Below, piece by piece: positions 24,641-36,909 of a stretch of 64,000 nt of DNA (within the stretch, counting starts at the first letter, position 1; every line of letters starts with the position of its first letter). The notes under the pieces were generated by a model. That model was given only the letters and a program-made list of their open reading frames with translations. It was not told the origin of the DNA and did not search any database. The position numbers and the translations under genes are program-made. Source of the stretch: Spirometra erinaceieuropaei (Eukaryota; Platyhelminthes; Cestoda; Diphyllobothriidea; Diphyllobothriidae); assembly GCA_902702965.1 (NCBI GenBank), contig CACRXP010000664.1, positions 1 through 64,000 on the forward strand, read 5' to 3'.

Positions 24641-24984
24641 TGCAACTTCCGGAAAATCAGTGTTTTCTCAATAAACCGCGACCTGCCATCAATTTTTGGC
24701 AAACATGGAAATTTCGAATTATTGCATACTGTTCTAAAGCGCGATCTCTCCCCTCCTAAACAACTAATAAATATCAAAGTGGTATGTTTTTCATGCGGAT
24801 ACAATCAAAAGTGGATAGCTTGTGAATAGTGGAGTGCTTTAATTGCTATTTTTCATTAAGTTGAAAAAATCCCTTCATCAAATGTACTAACATTAGCTAA
24901 ATTTTCGTTAGGCCAGGACATTTATATCAGAACGTCGTACTGTTGAAATATGTGCGTTGTAAGAAAAATCTATTAAAGTGCATG

Positions 24985-26035
24985 CTTACAATAACGTTAG
25001 GCCCTTCTAATCCCATTCGCTCAAATACTGCCTCCAAACGTTCTTCAAGATTGAAGGGACTGGTCACGAGCAAATAAAGGGTGCGCCGATGGGCTCACTG
25101 CTATCCGGTTTCATCACTGAGGCGGCTTTTCAAAGGTTAGATGCGTTGGTGTTCGCAACATACAAGACAAAGTTTTGGTCGCGGTATGTGGACGATACTT
25201 TCGTCGTTCTCAAACGGGAAATAGTGTCAAAATTCCAGGTGTTACTGAACTCTTTATTTCCTGGTATTCAGTTCATCAGTGAGACAGAGAAAAACAATCG
25301 GATTGTCATCCTAAACGTTCTGGTTCATTGCAAGATCAACGGGGGCCTGAAAACAACGATCTACAGAAAGGTCACCAACATTCGGAAAGACCTATCATAT
25401 CACAGGAGTCACCCGTTGTGTCACAAACGAAACTGTGTGCGATCTCTCTGCAAGAGGGTTGACAGCCATTGCAGCGAAACGGCCGACAAAGTGTCCTAAC
25501 TCCACTATCTACGGCGGATCTTGTTTTCCAGCGGTTATCCCCGCAGCTTTATAGAAAGCAGAAGACTGTCCAGACCAGCTATAATGCTAACGGCGAATAA
25601 AACGAAAGTCTGGCGTGCGCTGCCATATATTGCGAACGTTTCCAAGGCATTTGCTCGTATCTTGCAATCATTAGGTATCGGCATCGTCCAAATATCTCAA
25701 TAAACAATTAGACATCTAGTAATGAGCCCAAAAACGCCTCTGCCACGAGATGAAACGGCCAGCGTCATCCACCGGATCCAGTGCAGTTCCTGCGAAGCGA
25801 AGTACGTTGGAGAGACAGGAAAGGATTGCAGACCCGCCTGTGCGAGCGCGAAAGCGTGATACGAAGAACTGATCAGCTCTTGTTGGTGGTGAAACACTGT
25901 GCAGCTTCTGGCCACGCCTTCGCCTTTTAAGACGCCAAAGTCTTGGGCGAAGGGGACGACCAAACGGTCAGGGAGACGCTCGAAACCTCGCACACGACAA
26001 CTACCTCGACTGACCGCCGTGTAGCTCTGCCGACA
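24985..26035 (+). mobile_element. Penelope-like element copy 4, 5'-truncated
   Basis: The fragment begins inside the RT, at about HEQIKGAPMGSLLSGFITEA. It holds the catalytic YVDD in SRYVDDTFVVLKRE and runs open to a stop at 25497-25499. Broken frames continue with GYPRSFIES and a LPYIANVSKAFARIL linker. The GIY-YIG start is at about 25725-25850, with HRIQCSSCEAKYVGETGKD, and a stop at about 25859. Motif A and everything upstream are missing. The layout matches copy 3. Confidence 0.85.
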
Positions 26036-26589
26036 GCCTACTAAACCCTAGAGGCGCAGTTTAGTAAGCAGGACTACGGGCGAGACGTCAGGCCAGAGAC
26101 GGCGCTAGTCAAACCCAGACGGGCATCGGAAACGGACGAAAACAGGGAACAACCAGCGGCGAACGCAAACGCAGGAGACCGCCTACTGGGTCTGAACGCA
26201 GGCGAGAACAAGCGACAGTGACAGGGACCCCCAGCCCGACGTCAACGCCGGCGAGACAAAAACTGTCCACGCGGATACTGTCAGGTGTGAACGGGACAGG
26301 AAAGCGAGATACGTGGAGGGCGAACAACGGGCAATGCAAACAAGAGCCGATGGCCGCGAGCACGCCGACGCCGTCCCCCTCCACACATCCGACAAAGGAT
26401 GAGAAGGAGTCAATGCCACCATGACAACAGTCACCAACCCCGCTATGCAACGCGCTGGAAGTCGGTGACACGCCAGCACGAAGAAAAACCAATAAATGCT
26501 GTGACGTGCTGTACGCAACCCACCTCAGATGATGAAAGCTTGTTTGCTTTGGAAACGTCAGGCCAAGAAATTAATGGTTACTGTGATCG
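26036..26589. other. Non-coding stretch after the Penelope-like element
   Basis: GC-richer than the surroundings, with frames open on both strands but no recognisable protein. It may include the 3' tail of the preceding element. Confidence 0.35.
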
Positions 26590-27290
26590 CCTTACCTTCT
26601 CACATATCTGTGCATATGGCGGCAGTTACACCGTCACATTCGACGATAACCTCCATGTACCCCACAGCAAGGTGAATTGCGTGTGAATTAGTTTATACTG
26701 TGTGTAGGATTGCGCAGCGTCTACCGAGCTCGCTCCTTCCCCCCCACATGTGCCCGGTGTCAAGGCAGAGCCAAGAAGCCCGAACGCGGAGAAAGCACAG
26801 GTGGGTGGCACGGACGAGTCCGCACCTTGGCGCTCCACTCCACACACACCCATGATCCACACAACAGCTGACCTGGACTTCAATCAACACCAACAACACC
26901 ACGACAGGTCGGAAGGAGGAGGATTAATGGACAGCCATTCTTACGACCTGCATACCCAGCGGGAGCGAAAACGCATCTACCGGCGGAGAACCAGGTGTCG
27001 AGGAACTGTCAGCGCATAGAAGGCTGCGAATGCCATGGTTTGCTGATCCTAACATAGCCGGCGCATGCCGAACTGTTAGAGAAGAAGGGTGTCGTCGGAA
27101 ACCACATTGGCTTTCCGGCAGGAGTCCTTGCCTGAGGTGTCTGCTGTGACGACTGATGCGGACGAAGATCTTACCGGCGATGCTGAACAGTGGGATGGCA
27201 GACTTGCCGGTTGTCTTTGCGTTTGTGGAGATGAACAGGGGTTGCGGCCTTGAAGTTCTGAGAAACTTGTCCACGCTGCCACATCTCCTG
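26590..27290 (-). mobile_element. LINE fragment, minus strand
   Basis: On the minus strand, about 27060-27200 gives SIAGKIFVRIS and QGLLPESQCGFRRH, the stretch just upstream of RT motif A in the same LINE family as 42785-44680. The rest (26590-26910) is the 3' portion also present at 42785-43085 in the same direction. The RT core is deleted between them. Confidence 0.7.
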
Positions 27291-29433
27291 AAATAGCGCC
27301 ATGAGTTGGTCCATCTGGCAGTGTTCAGAGGTTCAAATTTCCGAGGAACTTGGTCATCTTATCGCTGGGAAGCACACCGTGGACATCGTCAGGATCGACG
27401 ATCAAACTGTCGGTGAGCATTATACTTGCGCTATCCATTCAATTATCAATACCCGTGAACTGCTGCCTATGAGTGTCCAGGAGATATTTCCACCGGACTG
27501 CCTAAAACGTTCACAGGTCCTAACTGCAGAAAAAGGCTTTGCTGACTACTGGCGAGTACGTAGCTCGTTTGCGCAGTTTGGCTTGATAAAACAGCCTGAG
27601 TATGTAGAATCCGGAAACTTATACGTTTTCGTCGGCAAAGTTTGATTGAACTCCAAATGCCCCCTTGTCGTCTATTTACTCCGGTCGATTATATTTCTAA
27701 GTTAAAAGGAGGAAACAATCTTCATTAAATGCCGCTTGGTCTTCAAGATTATTTATGTAAAATCGCTTATAAGTATTGCCTCTAACTAATCCACATGATC
27801 CATCCTGGTTTTGATTCAGCAGGTATCTTTTCCGACCGGATTCGAGATAGGCAGATTCCTCAAAAGATTCTTCGGTGTGTGGGCGCCTCTCCATCGTCTA
27901 AACAGTGATATTAATGTGGCACAGCCCACTCATGTCGTTACATTACCCGCCTGCAACCAGCCTCCTGACATCGGGTACAATGCGACAGTCCGTTGTACTT
28001 GCATGTGCTGAGACGAAACTCATAACTAGTCATTCAATCATAGACTTCAAAGGCTAAACCATACGAAATGTCTTCACTGTTTCTGCGCTAACACGCTGGA
28101 CTTGACGCAGGTATGGTTGTCGAATCCAAGTCTTCATTGAGCACGTTGGACTAGAAGAAGGCTGTTAACTCGCTTAAATGTACTTTGTTACGTTAGTAGA
28201 ACAGACATGTTTCTAGGTTACATTGTGGGAGACAATCTCCATCCTCCGAAACCAATTGTGCAGGAGTAGCTTCATGAACTGCATGTATGATTGTTTGCTA
28301 ACGTATTTGGAGATATACATTGTTATAGCTGTTGAATCACGAAGGATGCCTTCTAGAAAAGACAAACTACGCGTTAAGTAATCATTGGTATGCGCACAAT
28401 TCCACTGACTTACCCACTTATACCCCCATCATGTACACAATAGGTTAAGTGGACTTTGACTGGGAGGATTTGATATCTACATCGGAAGTACTGCAATAAT
28501 GGCGTTTTGAAATTAGATGTGGAGACGTAGTGAGAAGGAAGAGTAGATGACCAAACTATGGGGTAGCCATAAGGAGAATGTTAGATGGGCATGTCTTCCC
28601 AGAGAAGAATTTATAAATTTGACTAAGTAAAACATACGAAATCAAGGCACGTCCGCCTGTTTGAGGCACTCCGATGACCGAATTCTTTCTTAAGGATATT
28701 CTGATATTAATTGCATTCGTAGCGGGTATAAAAAATCAGTAGTCTCGGGGAGAATCAAACCCAATACAACAAATATTCTGATCTTATTTAAAAGGTTACC
28801 AGACGAATCCCAAAAGTATTACTGAGGCTTCAGATAAGTGATTTTCCAGGTTTTTTTTATCAGAGACCCCATAGAAGTCATGCACTACCTACATGGTATA
28901 AGTATGTAAGCATTTTACCCACAATTATTTGACCAGCTCTTTAGGTAACAGTCATCCCTTCACTACTGAATAAACAACTTAGCGTTCCTCCTAAGACGTT
29001 GGGAGCAGTAAATCTGTTCGAATGAAGATGTCCGTGTTTTTCTTGGATATTTGCAAATACAAATCTAACCTTAATTGAAATGCAAATAAAAATGGACCTG
29101 TAGCAGTCGCTTGTATATGGGCGAATAGCGCGCCGGACTTTTAGAATTCAAGTAATCGCCACGCAAATTCCTTTATTAGGACTGTTTTTACAGTCTTCTA
29201 CTTGTAAGGTTGCCTAAATTTCCATATTAAGTTGTCTCACACAATAGAAAACTTCTCCGATAGTTCTTTGGCATTGTAGGTCTATTGACCTTCTCTTCTC
29301 ATCAATCATTTCCGTTCAGGTATAAGGACGCTTTCTGGCCTAAACGACCTGCTGTTTTGATATTAGCAAGACAGATCGCTTTCTGTCAGCGGATATTTGT
29401 CAGCTCACTGGTTAAAGAAATAGCATAATCTAG

Positions 29434-29441
29434 TATATAAG
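29434..29441 (+). promoter_or_regulatory. TATA box of gene A
   Basis: TATATAAG lies 35-42 bases upstream of the gene A start codon at 29476. A start of transcription about 30 bases downstream would leave an unusually short 5' UTR of roughly 5-15 bases. Confidence 0.5.
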
Positions 29442-29475
29442 CAGATTTGAATGTTAGTGTAATTTAGCTTGAATC

Positions 29476-31851
29476 ATGCCTCCCGTGTCCCTGGGGTTTG
29501 CGTTATTCCTCATCGTTGTCTCAGGTAAGAAATTCTGCAGGAAGCACCTGCATCCGACAATCACATCAAATTTCCCTCTTTGTACTGCTACATCGGATAA
29601 TTCGCTCTTGTTTTTCTAACTTTGATTCCCAGTGTAGCGTAATGTTACCCAACCGCACTAAATGGGATCAGAGGTAATAGGAGAGGGAACAATATTTTTG
29701 TCACGATAGAGTGTTAAATAAAACAAGGTCCCATCCATTTATCACCTTTTGTACTATCGCCGAATTCCAGTGCAAGCTTTGAGCTTCTGCCGACCGAGTG
29801 CTACAGTCTTGCCATGCTACGTATAAGTTACTTGTTCTCCATTGAAAATGAAAGATCATATGCACTGTTTTACGTTTCTTTTGCAGAATCGACGGCGAAC
29901 AAAAAATACCTTGGGACGTTTCCTAAATCGGCTGAAAAAGTCGTCATACATGCGCGACTGTCATTCGAACCTATCGTAAGTCGCAGGATAGCGCTCCAAG
30001 CGATGTCATAGTTTCCCTTTTTCATGCAACTACTTTGTTTGCAGGGGCTAGTTACCATATCTGCAGAATAAGTCCAGCGTTAAGCAATAGCCTCAATCTA
30101 TTGTTTCCTATTTACTACCTTTCTAACATTGGGGAGATTACACATGTTACATAAGATTAGTTAAAAAACGCGTCTGTTGAGAAGGCTGTTGGGATGGAAT
30201 TCATCAAAGTGGACAGTTACTGGAGAGAGAAATATGAATGTTTCAAAAAATTCTTCTGTTAGAACAGTAAGACTACACAGCCGTTTTTGCTGCTGTAGCG
30301 GCCGAGGACGTCAAGGGTAGCACACACCGGAGTAAGGGAACGCCGAGAAGGACTCTTGGCCGGAATAGACCTGAACGGAGCTGTTAGCATTCCTTGATAC
30401 ACATCCATACACAGAAGAAGAAGGCATGTCGAATAAGAGATAAAGTGTAATAATACGAGGTTGCACGGGGAATCGTATAATAATCGTTAATAGTACAAGT
30501 AGGACGGTTACATCGGTAGAATGACCTGTCTGGGTGGAGAGACGATGCCAACATGCCAGCTAGTAAACCGGTGGGGAGCGCAGCGCTGGGGGCAACTGCA
30601 GGGAAGGGTCGAGGGAGTGCCGATGTAGCGAGGAGGCGGGCGGTTCGGACGATACGTTGCGTTACGGTACGACGAGGGGGAAAGGGATCGGCAGAAGAGA
30701 GAGGGAGGGACACCGGTTATCTTCACCGACACGCGACTACGCCATCTCCACCCTAGGTCCTCGCGCAAAAAGTGTCACCTCATTCGAACAACTCTGTCCA
30801 AGTACAGGGGCGTTACACTGCCTTTTGTCTTTTTCGTTTACGTTGATATGTAGCTTATCAAAGCCGAGAAGAATTTTACTTACAATAACGGATCCTGCTA
30901 TGCATCGGATGAGACAAGAGCATGCAACCTTACGAGAAGTGAGTTCATCTTCCGTGGAGTTTATTCAGTTTTTTGTCATCAGTTAAGGATTTCTATTTGT
31001 GGGACTTTAATTTCGAGTCTCCCAATACTCTCAAGCTATCTGAGCTGGAAATGCGTGGCAAAGGGAAGTTGGATATCGTGACTGTATTCCGTCGTCCACC
31101 ACAAGATGCGACCCAAGGTAAGCCTTTGCACACACACACACACATAATAGCTATTTTTCGGAATACTCTTCCAGAATATATTCTGCTATGTACTAGACGA
31201 AGAATGGTTGCCGAATGCTGCATAAAAGACGTTACAATTCGATTCAGTGTTCCGCTTGAGGTGGGATGGCCCGTTTTTGACTAGAATGTTTATTAACTAC
31301 AATGAACATCAAGAACCCCTTCTGACTTGAGATATGGATGTGCCACATGCTACATTTTTTCGGGTTCGGCAGAATATGCAGACAGTCTAGACAGAAGGAA
31401 ACATCCTAACATCACTTTTGACTTCCAACAATGGGATGGCTGGTTTAAGGGTCGAAGAAGGCAACTTTAAGATGGGATACGATAGATTAGCAATGGTTAC
31501 CCTATACACAGTCGAGTGATTATTTATCACAGTGAACACCAAGAAGCCATTTAAAGTGCAGACATGGATGTGCAATATATGAAATCTTGTCATGTGACCT
31601 TGACAACGGGAAGCATCCTCACATGAGCTTGCCAAAATTTATGTGCAGTGACTTCAGAATCTCCAACTAGAACGGTGGTTATTCAGTATTTCTACTTAGC
31701 TTCCTACAATAGGTTGGCTGATCACAGAGTCGATGCACGCGACCCCGATAAGGAACGCAATATTTTATCGACCGTTGCCGTATACCTATTTGAGTTCATA
31801 CATGATGCCTATTTGACCATGAGTCGTAACCAACACCGAAAACTTGATTAA
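29476..31851 (+). CDS. Gene A: secreted protein of unrecognised family, five exons
   Basis: Exons at 29476-29524, 29887-29975, 30854-30938, 30983-31117 and 31649-31851 join into 561 nt, 186 residues, with every intron GT-AG. Intron phases are 1, 0, 1, 1. Exon 1 is a signal peptide (MPPVSLGFALFLIVVS) cut right at the splice site. Exon 3 holds the only two cysteines of the mature part, in GSCYASDETRACNLTR, and two N-glycosylation sequons (NFT, NLT). Exon 5 ends with NQHRKLD and TAA. The ATG was chosen because it follows a TATA box and opens the hydrophobic leader. No known domain was recognised. The same exon plan in gene C at 35.7-36.9 kb supports the model independently. Inferred role: a secreted or surface-released product of the parasite, function unknown. 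Confidence 0.72.
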
Positions 31852-33012
31852 CCTGGAATATTAGACTTAATTTTTTCCATGGAAAGCTTGTTGTGCTTCT
31901 CGAATGGCAATACGGCATCAGTAACTGAGTCCACCAATAATGAGATATTACACTTTATCTTATAAGGCGCAGGTTGCTTTCAAATTGTACAACTATTCTT
32001 GCCAGAACTTCACCATAATTATCGTTTTAAAGTCAATTTTTCCAGTGACTTCACAATCAATGTCTGAAAATCCGTTACCGAAACTTGCAGAACGCACTGC
32101 TGGATTTGAAAAATTGGCAGCTGAATGATCCTAGATCGTAATCAGCTATCATGCCTACCCTATCGGACTGGCTAATATTAATGGATGAGCTCCTGAATAG
32201 TCCCTACTATAATTAAGTTCTGGGGGGGCAAGTCATCGCGTCATTCAACTAAACGAGTGAAAGGGGTTGCGATAGGACCGGAAAAAATATGTTTCAGGAA
32301 ATCTTAATATTCCGGTCAGCAGGACTCCCCAGAGGATAAACCTTGAGTTCGACCATCCTTTAACCGATAGTTGCTTCGAAATTTCAAAGACATTTCAGAA
32401 ATTTTGACCCTGAATACCTGACCGCCAGGAAAGTCCATAACATTCATATTGTCGTGAGAAGTCAGTAGGCTTTCTTCATGTGGAGCCGGTATAGGAAGTA
32501 AAGTCTTGTTTCTCCCAACCAGTCAACCACAGGATTGTGTAAATGCGTATTCTGGGACAAAGCTAAAGAGGAGGGAAATGTGCAATAAGTGTGTTTATTC
32601 TCAATATCCAGACAGACCGCTTGCCCATACCTTCCCTCAAATTGGGGGAAAAGGCATTTATTAGGTGAAAGTATTCTTCCATGGAAGCTAATCTACCACA
32701 ATGCACGTACTGGAAAGAGCACGCTTTCTTGTGCTTGCTTTGATCACGTCGTTGTTTGTTAAGTAGCATTTGCTGCAAAAACTATTTATTTATGGATGCC
32801 TGCCCTTTGAGATTATGCTTAGTTCAGATGTAACATTAAAATATGTACAAAATTGTGCTTATGCATCTGCTTAAGAACGAAGCTCACCCGCACATACTGT
32901 ACTTTGTGTTAAAATCCTCCCGCCTATTAGGTAACATGCATTTTTTCCTCCCATAAAGATTTTGCCTTCTCACCTCGGCATTCTTCGCCGCTTGTCCACT
33001 ATGTTCCACTTA

Positions 33013-33605
33013 ATGCCAAATCCGTAAATGTTAGCTGTGCTGTCAAAGTGCCTGCAACCGCAAATGACGCGAAGGTATGTTTACTCACTAAAGCTAACAA
33101 GCGTTGCTTATTTTTTGGTTTGAATATCTTAGCACATTTACGGTGCATTTGGTTAAATAAGAGGCAATTCTCTTCAATCAATCACTGAATAAGCACACTC
33201 CGAACTAACTCACTGCCAAGTCCCCGGCCATCACATTCTGAATGCAGGCAACACGAAAATTAGTGTCGTAACGATGATTTGTTAAACACTGGTTTGTAGT
33301 GCAGTTAGTTTATTCGACAGGAAAGGCCGAAGACCTGTCCTGTTGGGGCATCTGTGATTGTAATTTCGTCAGGTTTTTCAGTAGGAGTGATGGTATATTG
33401 ACTGAAAATGGTAACCTACTCCCCTATCGACATCATAGAATACACTTTATATTGCAGTCCATTCACGGCAGTTCTGATTGTGCCTACGCTTGATTCCCTT
33501 ACTCACTCTCTTGGTATAAAGTCAGGCAACTCGGATGAGCGTCAGCAATATTCTGGGCGGCTGATGGCAAATGCTGTCTTTCTAATTCTCTTGAGCGAAT
33601 GCGGC
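33013..33605. other. Non-coding stretch, nothing recognised
   Basis: It lies between the end of the inverted duplication and a tandem repeat. No gene A-like exon was found here. Confidence 0.4.
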
Positions 33606-34654
33606 GAGTAGAGAGTCATTTAAGACACCACTTCCTTCCACCATCACAGATTGTTTGGATAATCTATAATATGTGCAAATGATGTCGTCTGAACCTGCCT
33701 CGTTAGATTTTAGGGGAATATCGCTCCAGCTCTAATTAGTTGCAGTCCAAGAAAGTACTTGCCGATCAAAATGAGAAGAGAGCACCAGAGAAGCAAATTG
33801 TGTGTTTTAAAAATGGGTAGCCGGGCCGCATCCGCTTATGGAATGCATTTTGGATTTTGTCATTTTACTATCATATTTTTATGAACATTCGAATAGCTGC
33901 AGTCTACTTTTACTGATGACTCTCAAAGACCTGAAAATGAGTGCGGTTTTTTGATTTCCTAGGAAATTAATAGCTATTTTGGAGTAGATCAGTCTCCCCG
34001 TGACTTATAGATCTATACTGATATTCCACATGAATGTTTGGTCCGAAGTCCGTCAACCACATTTGAATTGCCACGTAATATTCATAAACTACCAACAGGT
34101 AGCATGTGGTTAGTAGAGAGTCAGTTAAGGCATCACTTCCTGCCACCATCACACATTGTTTGGATAATCTATAAGTATGTGCACATGGTGTCGTCTTAAC
34201 CTGCCTCGTTAGATTTGAGGGGGATATCACTCCGGCTTCAACTGGTTGAAGTCCAATAAATTGTCGATTCTATGGACGGGGCAAACTGACAAAGCGACAA
34301 CAGAAGATCATATTGTGTTCTTTCGGGAATACTTCAAAAGTGGCAGAGACCCTAATGTAATTTCCATGGGGGACCGAATCCACCTAAGGAATGAGTTTTT
34401 GGAATTTGTCATTTTACTACCATGTTTTAATGAACATTCAAATAACTGCAGTCTACTTTTACTTACGACTCTCAAAAACGTGCAAATGAATGCGGTTTTT
34501 TGATTTCCGAGGAAATTAATCGTTAAATTGGAGTAGGTCAGTCTCACTGTCGCTTATAGGCCTAGACTGAAGTTTTATATGGATGTTTAGTCCGAAGTCC
34601 ATCGACCACAGTTGAATTGCCGCGTAATATTCATAAACTTCCAACAGGTAGCCA
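33606..34654 (+). repeat. Tandem duplication, period about 508 bp
   Basis: Unit 1 (33606-34112) and unit 2 (34113-34654) share long stretches such as TTGTTTGGATAATCTATAA, GCAGTCTACTTTTACT and AACAGGTAGC. A middle segment (about 33770-33830 against 34275-34385) differs in sequence and length. It sits upstream of gene copies B and C and has no recognised coding content. Confidence 0.8.
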
Positions 34655-35118
34655 GTAGTATATGCATGATATTTGATACCTGACAGCACAGGCACTGGCT
34701 AAAATCCCAGACACGTGTCTCCAATATTCTGGTGTTCTATGACACAGCTGCAAGGGATTCGGCTTATCAGTGGGTCTCCCATCGCTCCCCGTCTGATTTT
34801 CTGGTACTCTCCAGTAGACTTATCTACCCCAAGTTAGCGAAACATGTATGCAACTGATTGTCCGTCTCTTGACAAAGCTGGTCTAACCACTGTCGAGAAA
34901 CGTTTTTTACATAATTTTGTGCTCTCGAATGCGCTTTATGCATATCTACACGGAATTCAGGCGCTAATTAAAACTGCTGGCCTCATTAGTCATCAGAAAT
35001 GCCACCTGATGCGAGAGGGGGAAGCATGGAAGCAGGCTTCAACGGTAATCTGTATTATCGCACTTTAGAATCAAAATAGGATTTTGCTAAATTGACAGCA
35101 GCGTAACATACATTTCAG
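34655..35118. other. Stretch with a possible lost exon of copy B
   Basis: Around 34960-35030 an acceptor-like TCATCAG and a donor-like GTAATC enclose an open piece (KCHLMREGEAWKQAST). It could be the exon 2 counterpart of copy B, but its phase does not clearly fit. No signal-peptide exon is visible. Confidence 0.3.
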
Positions 35119-35501
35119 ATCACCATGTACAAAGAGCGGGAAACTGAGTGTTCAGCCGATGGAAGTGTAAGGCGGCCATGTAAGTGAACGGTCAGTTGTG
35201 GTATCTTTGCACAATCGCACATTTCATTACCGTGTTTTGCGCTTTCAGGCAACAATCACCTCAACAGACGGAAGAATATCTTTACATCATCCTACACTAT
35301 CTACAGACCCCATGATACCCGAAAGTCGGTATACAACATTCTATGTAGCGTAGAGGGTCCGGAAGGCCCTTCCTATCTTTCGAAGTATGTCGAATTCCCG
35401 GAGCGAGGTAATTCAGATGTTTTCGTTTTAAAATTGGCCGTTTCATATATCCAAGAGGCTAATCAATCCCTTAAGTGTGTGGAAGGAATGGAAATGCCAT
35501 A
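35119..35501 (+). pseudogene. Gene copy B: partial relative of genes A and C
   Basis: An exon at 35119-35179 (phase 0 to 1; ITMYKERETECSADGSVRRP) looks like exon 3 of genes A and C. A GTAAGT donor follows, then an acceptor at 35248. The next piece, from 35249, is open for 253 nt to a stop at 35499-35501. Its end, VFVLKLAVSYIQEANQSL, resembles the exon 5 end of gene A. An internal donor at 35408 (phase 1) could instead join it to exon 2 of gene C. No counterpart of the signal-peptide exon was found. Either a decayed copy or part of a longer two-module gene with C. Confidence 0.4.
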
Positions 35502-35663
35502 GTCACTAAGGAAAAAATCTCCCACCGCTTAAATTAAAAATAATAAATTGTGCTCAGCGAAAACCAAATGATATGTAGTCTCTCGTGAATTTTTCAAGAA
35601 CATTCTACAGAAATAATTTAAAACTATGCACTGCGAGCCAATCGCTTTCACTTATGCCTTTAG

Positions 35664-36909
35664 GTGGCGATTACAGAGGATTATACGGCCTACGTTCCGA
35701 AAATAGAATTTGGTTCAAAACTTGGTTCGAACCCGAGGTAAGTTTTCCAGATCTGCAGTGCAGTTTGATTTACAAAACGTACTCTTCTCTAGCTCGAATA
35801 TAGCTTACAACCTACACCAGTCAACATAATGGTCTAAAAGGTTTCAAGCTCGTCGAAATTAAGTACATGACACATCATTTGCATGCAACACGCACGAAAA
35901 AATATCTCAGGCAAACTACCCATATGCATGCATGCATGCCGTGGACGACTTATTGATTGATTTTGAATCACCTATGCATTCCCTTCTATATCCTAGACAG
36001 TCAGATCTCTAGTGACATACAAATGTTCCAACGGAAAATGTCGCGCAACCGGTTCGACAACTAACTACCAAATAAAAGAAGGTTAGTTGAATGCAAAGCA
36101 GTGTCATGCAGTGTTTAAATTAAATGGTATATTCAAGCCGCTTATTTCAATTGCAGATAAAGTAAAGGGAGTCTGGAATTTTTACTTCGACAGCGATCCC
36201 AAAACCACTGAAAACTGGGTGTCTGTGCATGGGAAGAGGCCGCAGGATGTTGTGATTGTATTTCACTGGTTATACAGGCTTCCAGTACCAGGTAAATTCG
36301 TGCATCCACGATTCATGAGAGAACTGAAAACCATGCACAATTCAGACAGGAAATTGCTATATTATAATTGCTGCAGTGCATTTAAACTTACTCAGACATA
36401 GAGTCAATGGTTTATGCATCTCGGTTGATTCTTGCTTGCAAGTGGACAGTTTTATGCAGCCTAAAAGTAGGCTTCTTAGGCATTCTGTTCCTGAAGAGTA
36501 CAGCAATATTTTATTCTCAATTGGACCGTAGTTATGTAGTCCACGCACTTCCCTTTTTCTTCGTCGACATGCGTTTGTCGACAGTTAGGTGTCAGATGTT
36601 TAAGTCGTCTGTGCATATTCTGTATACCAAATTCACGCCAGATTGCCTGCTACACAATTATAAACAGAAGCACCATACCAATCGTCAAATTTTACGAATT
36701 TGATGGCAGAATTATGCAAGCCACACGCTCACTTGCAAGACAGTGGGCATCTTTGCTTGTTGGATTTGACCGCTAAAATTTTGATAAATTCTGAGAGTCG
36801 TTCAAGACGATATTTCGTGGACAAGGTCTCTAAAATCTACTTAAGCGAGTACGGATTAATTAACAGAGGCCTCATGATTTCTACGAAAACGTATTCCAAA
36901 ACGCATTGA
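35664..36909 (+). CDS. Gene C: paralogue of gene A, exons 2-5
   Basis: Exons at 35664-35737 (74 nt), 35997-36081 (85 nt), 36157-36291 (135 nt) and 36710-36909 (200 nt) have the same phases as gene A exons 2-5. Exons 3 and 4 have exactly the same lengths as in A, and exon 5 is one codon shorter. The joined frame is open to TGA at 36907. Conserved pieces include WFEPE against LSFEPI at the end of exon 2, a cysteine pair in KCSNGKCRA, and VWNFYFDSDPKT against FYLWDFNFESPNT in exon 4. Elsewhere identity is low, consistent with fast evolution. No exon 1 lies in the 160 bases after copy B. It either uses a distant leader exon, fuses with B, or has lost its start. Confidence 0.55.

Larger units (their letters stand above)
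27598..33012. repeat. Right arm of large inverted duplication
   Basis: Reverse complement of 7154-10425 in collinear order, interrupted at about 29060-31840 by the block that carries gene A. The two copies are old, with frequent substitutions. The junction on the gene's 3' side overlaps the last codons of gene A (ACTTGATT, about 31841-31848), which still have a counterpart at about 8805-8812 on the opposite strand. This hints that the left arm lost the gene, although insertion into the right arm cannot be excluded. Confidence 0.8.

Noticed and set aside
26109..26518. Open frames of over 100 codons on the minus strand
   Set aside because: They overlap one another in different frames in GC-rich sequence after a Penelope-like element and show no domain.
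27301..27645. A 114-codon plus-strand frame
   Set aside because: Its end runs into the arm of the inverted duplication, whose other copy does not keep the frame.
30553..30986. Long open frames in a GC-rich block between gene A exons 2 and 3
   Set aside because: Overlapping frames on both strands with no family features; the block is intronic in the gene A model.
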